From Dictyoglomaceae bacterium (GTDB lineage: Bacteria > Dictyoglomota > Dictyoglomia > Dictyoglomales > Dictyoglomaceae): a DNA stretch of 10,888 bases. Below the pieces are notes generated by a model that worked only from the letters and a program-made list of their open reading frames with translations, did not search any database and was not told the origin of the DNA. The stretch covers positions 1-10,888 of the forward strand of contig JAOADF010000051.1 of NCBI GenBank assembly GCA_026417425.1. Reading direction: 5' to 3'. A program made the position numbers and the translations under genes. Numbering within the stretch: position 1 is the first letter of the stretch; each line of letters starts with the position of its first letter. Below, in pieces: positions 7,097 to 10,888 of this stretch.

Positions 7097-7861
7097 TTAA
7101 AAAGTAAATTTCTCATGGACTTTTCCACAATCTGCACATTCTAAACACCTAATACAACTTAAAGAATTAGGATCTTTATAAACTTCTATATTTACAGGAC
7201 ATTTGGATCTACATATTCCACATTGGGGGCAAGAAGATTCCACCTCTAAGTGATAAAAAGATAATTTGTTAAAAATAGAAAGAATGGTTCCTAAGGGACA
7301 TATAAATCTACAAAAGAGTCTTGATATAAAGATGCTACTTATAAAGAATAATAGTAAAATAATAATTTTTATAGTAAAAAGAATACCAATTAAATTTCTT
7401 AAGGAAGGATTAATAAGAATCTGAGGAATTCCTGCCTCTAAGGTTCCTGCAGGACACAATTTACAAAACCAAGGTTCTAAAGTCAAATAAGGAATAATAA
7501 TTACTAAACTAATAAAGATTATCCATCTGATATAAATACTAAATCTATCACTAATATCTATTTTAAAAGTTTTTATTCTATAAAGCCAATCCTGTAAAGC
7601 ACCAAAGGGACAAAACCATCCACAGAAGTATCTTCCCAAAAGGATTCCCGAAAGAATTAAAATTCCTAAGAGAAGAAAGGGAAATTGTTTTATTATTAAA
7701 AAATACTGAAGAGTTCCAATGGGACATGCAAAGCTTGCTAAGGGGCAGGCATAACAATTAAATACAGGTAAGGGGATATTTTTACCAAGGAAAGCTAAAT
7801 AATATGAATTTACAAAGATTAAAGTTATAATTTGATATATAGTTCTTGATCTTTTTCCCAT
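7097..7861 (-). CDS. Membrane polyferredoxin-like 4Fe-4S protein (NapH/YccM type)
   Basis: Integral membrane electron-transfer protein of 254 residues with 17 cysteines. About four hydrophobic segments (near 8-26, 61-77, 110-128 and 155-180) alternate with Cys-Pro motifs: CYACPLASFACPIG at 36-49, CGWFCPFG at 80-87, CKLCPAGT at 133-140 and CRFICPLGT at 184-192. These are typical of NapH/NosR/YccM-type proteins. The C-terminus has a ferredoxin-like part: CPQCGICRSKCP at 211-222 is a full 4Fe-4S motif; the second, C236-C239-C242-C245, has its last Cys one residue closer than usual. No partner reductase or cytochrome is in the window, so donor and acceptor are unknown. The start is well supported although it lies 37 bp inside the CapA-like gene: AGGGAG (7868-7873) sits 6 bases before the ATG. 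Translational coupling to the CapA-like gene is likely. Confidence 0.88.
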   Translation of the reverse strand: MGKRSRTIYQIITLIFVNSYYLAFLGKNIPLPVFNCYACPLASFACPIGTLQYFLIIKQFPFLLLGILILSGILLGRYFCGWFCPFGALQDWLYRIKTFKIDISDRFSIYIRWIIFISLVIIIPYLTLEPWFCKLCPAGTLEAGIPQILINPSLRNLIGILFTIKIIILLLFFISSIFISRLFCRFICPLGTILSIFNKLSFYHLEVESSCPQCGICRSKCPVNIEVYKDPNSLSCIRCLECADCGKVHEKFTF

Positions 7862-8847
7862 TTTGTACTCCCTAATAATTTTTTAAGACCTTCATAATAT
7901 AAAAAATCTTCCTTCTTAATATTTCTATATTTATAAATATTAATTGCTTTAATAATTTTGTATTTGTAATTTCCTCTTTCCATTTTTCTATAAATAAATA
8001 TGGGGATAACCTCTAATTTATAATTCATTTTCTCTCTAATTTTAAAAAGATTGATTCTTAATATCAATCCAAATTTTGTTTTGGACATATTAAGTCCATA
8101 TTGATCTGCAAAAAAGTTTCCTAAGGAATAAAAACAGTATGTATTATTAATCTTTTCAATGGTTCCTATACAATGGGAATGACTTCCCACAATAAAATCT
8201 ACTCCTAAATTTATCAATTTTTTAGCTAATTCCCTTTGATATTCTGCAGGTTTTTCTCTATATTCTTCTCCCCAATGAAGATAAACAATTATGGAATCAA
8301 CTTTTTGATTTTTTAGAAAATGGATATCCTTTGAAATTTTCTCTAAGTTTATATAATTCACTATATACTCCTTATTCTTTGAAGGATGAATACCATTGGT
8401 TCCATAAGTGTATGCTAAAATTCCAGCTTTAATTCCATTTTTATCAAAAATCAAAATTCTTTCATGAGGATCAGGAGATAGATTTGTTCCAAGATAGAGT
8501 AGATTTCTTTTTTTAATATTCTTAATAGATTCCAATAATCCTCTTTCTCCTTTGTCCAGACAGTGATTATTTGCAGTAATTACCAAGTTATAGCCTAAAT
8601 TTTTAATGATATCTAAGATCTCACAAGGTGCATTATATAAGGGATAACTCGAGGGAGTAAAAATATTTCCTGCAATTACAGTATCCAATACTACACAGGA
8701 TAAATCTCCCTTTATTTCATCTTTTATATCTTTAAATATCTCTTCTGGAAATAAATATTTTTTACTTTTTACATCATAATAGGAATTTAGAATTTGTCTT
8801 TGAAGGAAAATATCACCAGAAAAAACTATGGAAATATTATTAGTCAT
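7825..8847 (-). CDS. CapA-like (PGA_cap) metallophosphatase-fold protein; true start uncertain
   Basis: Protein of 340 residues from the first ATG, of the CapA/PgsA family known from poly-gamma-glutamate capsule synthesis and widespread in bacteria without such capsules. Motifs: FSGDIFLQR at 9-17 (metal-binding GD), ITANNHCLDKG at 90-100 (NNH), VYLHWGEEY at 188-196, GSHSHCIGTIE at 221-231 and YSLGNFF at 240-246. The usual NLE segment reads LDT at 54-56. The ATG at 8847 has only AGAAGAG touching it, a poor ribosome site, and the frame continues upstream to a stop at 8925. That stretch encodes a classic signal peptide but contains no ATG, GTG or TTG. The protein may thus be exported through a rare start codon, or be cytosolic from this ATG. 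It is the first gene of the six-gene operon. The biochemical role is unknown; polymer or surface-glycan handling is inferred from context. Confidence 0.85.
   Translation of the reverse strand: MTNNISIVFSGDIFLQRQILNSYYDVKSKKYLFPEEIFKDIKDEIKGDLSCVVLDTVIAGNIFTPSSYPLYNAPCEILDIIKNLGYNLVITANNHCLDKGERGLLESIKNIKKRNLLYLGTNLSPDPHERILIFDKNGIKAGILAYTYGTNGIHPSKNKEYIVNYINLEKISKDIHFLKNQKVDSIIVYLHWGEEYREKPAEYQRELAKKLINLGVDFIVGSHSHCIGTIEKINNTYCFYSLGNFFADQYGLNMSKTKFGLILRINLFKIREKMNYKLEVIPIFIYRKMERGNYKYKIIKAINIYKYRNIKKEDFLYYEGLKKLLGSTKWEKDQELYIKL
7868..7873 (-). promoter_or_regulatory. Ribosome binding site of the Fe-S gene inside the CapA-like coding region
   Basis: Reads AGGGAG on the minus strand, 6 bases before ATG 7861 and inside the last codons of the CapA-like gene. 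It supports the 37-bp overlap as real and not a start-call error. Confidence 0.75.
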
Positions 8848-8925
8848 CTCTTCTGAGATGATAAAATTAAAAGAAAGAATTAATAATAAAATTATAAATA
8901 TAAAGTTCCTGATAATAGTGGTTTA
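8848..8925 (-). other. In-frame signal-peptide coding stretch upstream of the CapA-like gene, no ordinary start codon
   Basis: Reading upstream of the ATG at 8847 in the same frame there are 25 sense codons before the TAA at 8923-8925. They encode TTII, then RNFIFIILLLILSF, then NFIISEE, running straight into MTNNISIVFSGD. A positive residue, a hydrophobic core and a polar exit with Ser before the acidic EE look like a Sec signal peptide. The only candidate starts are ATT (8914-8916), ATC (8911-8913) and ATA (8899-8901); the last has AGGA (8907-8910) five bases before it. No frame shift rescues it, because the nearest upstream ATG (around 8935) reaches a stop after two codons. Confidence 0.6.
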
Positions 8926-8934
8926 ATTATATCA
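8926..8934 (-). promoter_or_regulatory. Extended -10 promoter for the six-gene minus-strand operon
   Basis: On the minus strand this reads TGATATAAT, a perfect TGn-TATAAT extended -10. No convincing -35 is present 17 bases upstream, where a T-rich stretch lies; this is normal for extended -10 promoters. The expected transcription start is near 8919, only a few bases before the in-frame ATT/ATC codons of the cryptic signal peptide, so the leader would be almost absent. In AT-rich DNA a chance match is possible, but the position just upstream of the first operon gene is right. Confidence 0.55.
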
Positions 8935-8965
8935 TAATAAAAAAAATTAAAGAAAGGAGATATTT

Positions 8966-9688
8966 ATGAAAAAACCATACATCCTTTTAGATGCAGGAGG
9001 AACAGTAATTTTTCCCAATTTTGAAGTAATTGCAGAAGTTGCTTTTAAATTTGGATACTCTTTAGATCCAACAAATTTATTAAAGGAATTTTCTTATGTA
9101 AACTTTTATCTGGATAATCTTTTGAAAGAAGACCATTCCTTATATAAAGAGGAAATCCATAAAAGCATCTTATATACTTTGGAAAGAGTTAAAATAAATA
9201 AAGAAGATGCAGAAAAAATTATTATGGAAACAAAAAAGAGAGTAAAAAAGGGATACCTTTGGACTTATACCACCTCAAACATAATTACTGGTTTAAAAAA
9301 TTTAAAAGAAGAAGGATTTTCTTTATCTATTATTTCAAACTCTGATGGGACAGTAGAGGAACAGATTAAAGTTTCTGGTATAAGAAAGTATTTTGAAGAA
9401 GTCTTTGATTCTGGAATTTTAGGAGTAGAAAAACCAGAGCCAGAAATTTTTCAATATGCTTTAAATGCTCTTAAAATGTCTCCTGAGGATACCATTTATG
9501 TAGGAGACTTTATGATGATTGATGTTTACGGAGCAAATAGATCTGGAATAGGAGCCTTCCATCTTGATCCCTTTGATCTTTATAAATCTTGGTTTGGATA
9601 TCATGTTAAAGATATCCTTGATTTTTCTCTGGAAATAACTAATAAAAATATTAATCTTAATGATGAAAGGCTCCATCCCTTTAAATAA
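8966..9688 (+). CDS. HAD-family hydrolase, subfamily IA-like, altered motif I
   Basis: Cytosolic protein of 240 residues with a HAD Rossmann core and a helical C1 cap at about 15-100. Motif I is LLDAGGT at 7-13: the nucleophile D9 is present, but the second Asp of DxDGT is Gly11. Motif II is IISNSD at 122-127, motif III Lys is in VEKPEPEIF (K156), and motif IV is YVGDFMMID (D181, D186). Loss of the second Asp is known in haloacid dehalogenases (DAYGT) and in some phosphatase-like members, so it does not by itself mean an inactive enzyme; the substrate is unknown. AAGGAGA (8954-8960) lies 5 bases before the ATG, a strong site. The gene is divergent from the CapA-like operon across a 118-bp gap and ends directly against the stop of the convergent DUF4139 gene. 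Confidence 0.87.
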   Translation: MKKPYILLDAGGTVIFPNFEVIAEVAFKFGYSLDPTNLLKEFSYVNFYLDNLLKEDHSLYKEEIHKSILYTLERVKINKEDAEKIIMETKKRVKKGYLWTYTTSNIITGLKNLKEEGFSLSIISNSDGTVEEQIKVSGIRKYFEEVFDSGILGVEKPEPEIFQYALNALKMSPEDTIYVGDFMMIDVYGANRSGIGAFHLDPFDLYKSWFGYHVKDILDFSLEITNKNINLNDERLHPFK

Positions 9689-10804
9689 TCATCTTGGAAG
9701 TCTTGTTTTGTAAGAATATGTTAATCTTGCTTCTTTTTTAGGATCAACATCTAAAATAAATTTTATGCTATTGGCATCAATCTTTTCAAAAGGTAAAGAG
9801 GATGAGATAATTTGCCAGTCTCCCTCTAAGTATTCTTTTACTTCTACTTTAACTTTTTCCTCCTTGGAATTTCTTATTATCACTTGTATCTTTCTTTCTC
9901 TAATAATATTTTTAGCCTCTGTATATTCCTTACTTTCCAATATTTTTCTTTCCCCTTTTAGATCAAAAGCCTTTCCTTGTAAAACAGTAAATTTCTCTCC
10001 TTCTGCTATATCCTTTAATATTGATTCACCTAAAAATACAATTCTATCCTTATCCTTTAAAAATATTCTTATTTTACCTGAAGGTATGGGAACTCCTAAT
10101 CCTTTATCCTTAGAATTTTCAAATCTCCATTCTATAAATACTCCATTTATATCCCTTTGATAATCATAAAAATAAATTTTTTCTGCAACCACATTTTTAT
10201 TATCAAGCCAAGGTAATACTTTGTATTGTTTAGCAAGAATACTTACAGGCTCTTTATAGGAAAAGATTTTGTATTCTCCTTTACTTTCAATAAATTCTTC
10301 TGAAGGAACCGCCTCAGCAATTTCTGCCTTAAGAAAAGCTTTTGTAGGCATAGGCTCTATTACTTGAGGCTCTCCTGCAAGAAGAGATAACTTTATGTTT
10401 CTAAAATTATTATTGGAATTATTTTGTACAATTATTCTACTATTAAAATTAAGGATTGATTTTTCATCTACCAATATAAAATGTTCACAAATCCAAGATA
10501 TATCAGGAAGAAAATAAAATATACTAAGAATCTCATCCATATTCTTTTCTGCATTAATCCAGAGAGCCCAATTAGGATAAATAATCTCTTTAATAACACT
10601 TCCCTTTTGAGAAATAACATAAACAGAAGAAAGGGAAATATCCCCGGGAATTTCATCCAAGGGAACATAATTTATACCTTGTTTTAATTCTACTTTCTTT
10701 TCCAAGGAAACAAGAGCAAAGTTTTTAGAATAGATAACTAAATTTGTATCCCCAAAGGATAAACTTAAAAGGAGAATAATAAAGATAAATAATAACTTTT
10801 TCAT
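9689..10804 (-). CDS. Exported DUF4139 domain protein
   Basis: Protein of 371 residues of unknown molecular function. An N-terminal signal peptide (MKK, then LLFIFIILLLSLSFG) predicts export. The mature part looks all-beta, with the C-terminal DUF4139 pattern: paired-strand repeats from about 140, and the ending with VKVEVKEYLEGDWQI, then LPFEKIDANSIKF, then EARLTYSYKTR. The N-terminal DUF4140 coiled-coil region found in longer relatives is absent, so this is a short form. The start is ATG 10804: GGAGGTGAT (10809-10817) sits 4 bases ahead. A TTG at 10819 would extend the frame by five residues, but it overlaps the ribosome site and adds charged residues before the signal peptide, so I reject it. 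It is a single gene with its own promoter. No catalytic residues are visible; a structural or adhesive surface role is a guess. Confidence 0.85.
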   Translation of the reverse strand: MKKLLFIFIILLLSLSFGDTNLVIYSKNFALVSLEKKVELKQGINYVPLDEIPGDISLSSVYVISQKGSVIKEIIYPNWALWINAEKNMDEILSIFYFLPDISWICEHFILVDEKSILNFNSRIIVQNNSNNNFRNIKLSLLAGEPQVIEPMPTKAFLKAEIAEAVPSEEFIESKGEYKIFSYKEPVSILAKQYKVLPWLDNKNVVAEKIYFYDYQRDINGVFIEWRFENSKDKGLGVPIPSGKIRIFLKDKDRIVFLGESILKDIAEGEKFTVLQGKAFDLKGERKILESKEYTEAKNIIRERKIQVIIRNSKEEKVKVEVKEYLEGDWQIISSSLPFEKIDANSIKFILDVDPKKEARLTYSYKTRLPR

Positions 10805-10808
10805 TTCT

Positions 10809-10817
10809 ATCACCTCC
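10809..10817 (-). promoter_or_regulatory. Strong ribosome binding site deciding the DUF4139 start
   Basis: Reads GGAGGTGAT on the minus strand, a near-complete match to the 16S rRNA 3' end, placed for ATG 10804. It excludes the upstream TTG at 10819 as the start. Confidence 0.85.
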
Positions 10818-10823
10818 AATAAA

Positions 10824-10832
10824 AGTATAACA
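10824..10832 (-). promoter_or_regulatory. Extended -10 promoter of the DUF4139 gene
   Basis: Reads TGTTATACT on the minus strand, a TGn-TATACT extended -10, with no clear -35. The expected transcription start, about 7 bases on, falls near 10817-10818, so the mRNA would begin at or next to its SD sequence with a leader of about 13 bases. Confidence 0.5.
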
Positions 10833-10888
10833 CAATATCTCAGTTAGGTTTTAATAAAAAGAATTAAGCAAATCTTATTGAGGAATAT
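10833..10888. other. Window-edge region without a called gene
   Basis: No gene can be called here. On the plus strand GAGG at 10880-10883, close to the edge, could be the ribosome site of a divergent gene starting just outside. On the minus strand one frame is open from the edge to a stop at 10844-10846, too short to tell whether it ends a real gene. Confidence 0.3.

Larger units (their letters stand above)
8848..8965. promoter_or_regulatory. Divergent intergenic region between the CapA-like gene and the HAD gene
   Basis: Very AT-rich 118 bp. It contains the cryptic signal-peptide stretch and extended -10 of the minus-strand operon, and the ribosome site of the plus-strand HAD gene. A plus-strand promoter must lie here too; CATAAT at 8933-8938 is a possible -10 but has no good -35, so I do not call it. 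The two putative -10 elements would overlap, so divergent transcription could be mutually exclusive. I see no clear operator dyad or riboswitch. Confidence 0.4.

Noticed and set aside
8921..8938. Near-palindromic AT-rich bases as an operator
   Set aside because: Such symmetry is expected by chance around a TATAAT in AT-rich DNA, and no repeated half-site was found.
9765..10160. A 131-codon plus-strand open frame with a membrane-like composition, antisense to the DUF4139 gene
   Set aside because: Its hydrophobic look is the mirror of a Lys/Glu-rich coding strand; it has no ribosome site and lies wholly inside a well-supported gene.
10805..10819. TTG start at 10819 giving a five-residue longer DUF4139 protein
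   Set aside because: The extension is made of the ribosome binding site itself, and the signal peptide begins properly at ATG 10804.
1..10888. CRISPR arrays, tRNA or rRNA genes, insertion sequences, intrinsic terminators
   Set aside because: No regularly spaced repeats, cloverleaf-like GC-rich segments, transposase motifs, or GC-hairpin plus T-tract structures were seen; non-coding space is confined to about 200 bp.

Overview
The window is an AT-rich, densely packed bacterial chromosome segment with ten protein genes and almost no non-coding DNA. The proteins are rich in Lys, Glu and Ile, several carry Gram-negative-type envelope functions, and most genes have strong Shine-Dalgarno (SD) sites. 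Together this suggests a thermophile. My best guess from memory of similar proteins is Dictyoglomus or a close relative; this is inference, since no rRNA or marker gene is present. I saw no RNA genes, CRISPR arrays, insertion sequences or integration scars.

Layout. (1) Positions 1-1421, plus strand: the end of the heptose-7-phosphate kinase gene (rfaE1, cut by the window edge) and the heptose-1-phosphate adenylyltransferase gene (rfaE2). They overlap by 35 bp and together supply ADP-heptose. (2) Positions 8847 down to 1410, minus strand: six genes with overlaps or gaps of 17 bp or less, very likely one operon. In transcription order they are a CapA-like metallophosphatase-fold protein, a polyferredoxin-like membrane Fe-S protein, a beta-CASP metallo-beta-lactamase RNase-like protein, an exported M28 peptidase, a DUF4330 membrane protein, and a 779-residue fusion of an O-antigen-ligase/polymerase-like membrane domain with a GT9 (heptosyltransferase-type) domain. 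The fusion gene ends tail to tail with rfaE2, overlapping it by 12 bp. (3) Positions 8966-9688, plus strand: a HAD-family hydrolase, divergent from the operon. (4) Positions 10804 down to 9689, minus strand: an exported DUF4139 protein whose stop codon directly abuts the HAD stop.

How they may work together: the ADP-heptose genes face a glycosyltransferase of the family that uses ADP-heptose, fused to a lipid-linked-glycan polymerase/ligase-like domain. A surface-glycan assembly role is therefore the best overall reading. The CapA, DUF4330, M28 and DUF4139 proteins also act in or outside the membrane, or are predicted to. The beta-CASP and Fe-S proteins do not fit that theme clearly.

The most curious points are a complete signal-peptide coding sequence upstream of the CapA-like gene that has no ordinary start codon, the polymerase/GT9 fusion, and two extended -10 promoters predicted to give extremely short leaders.
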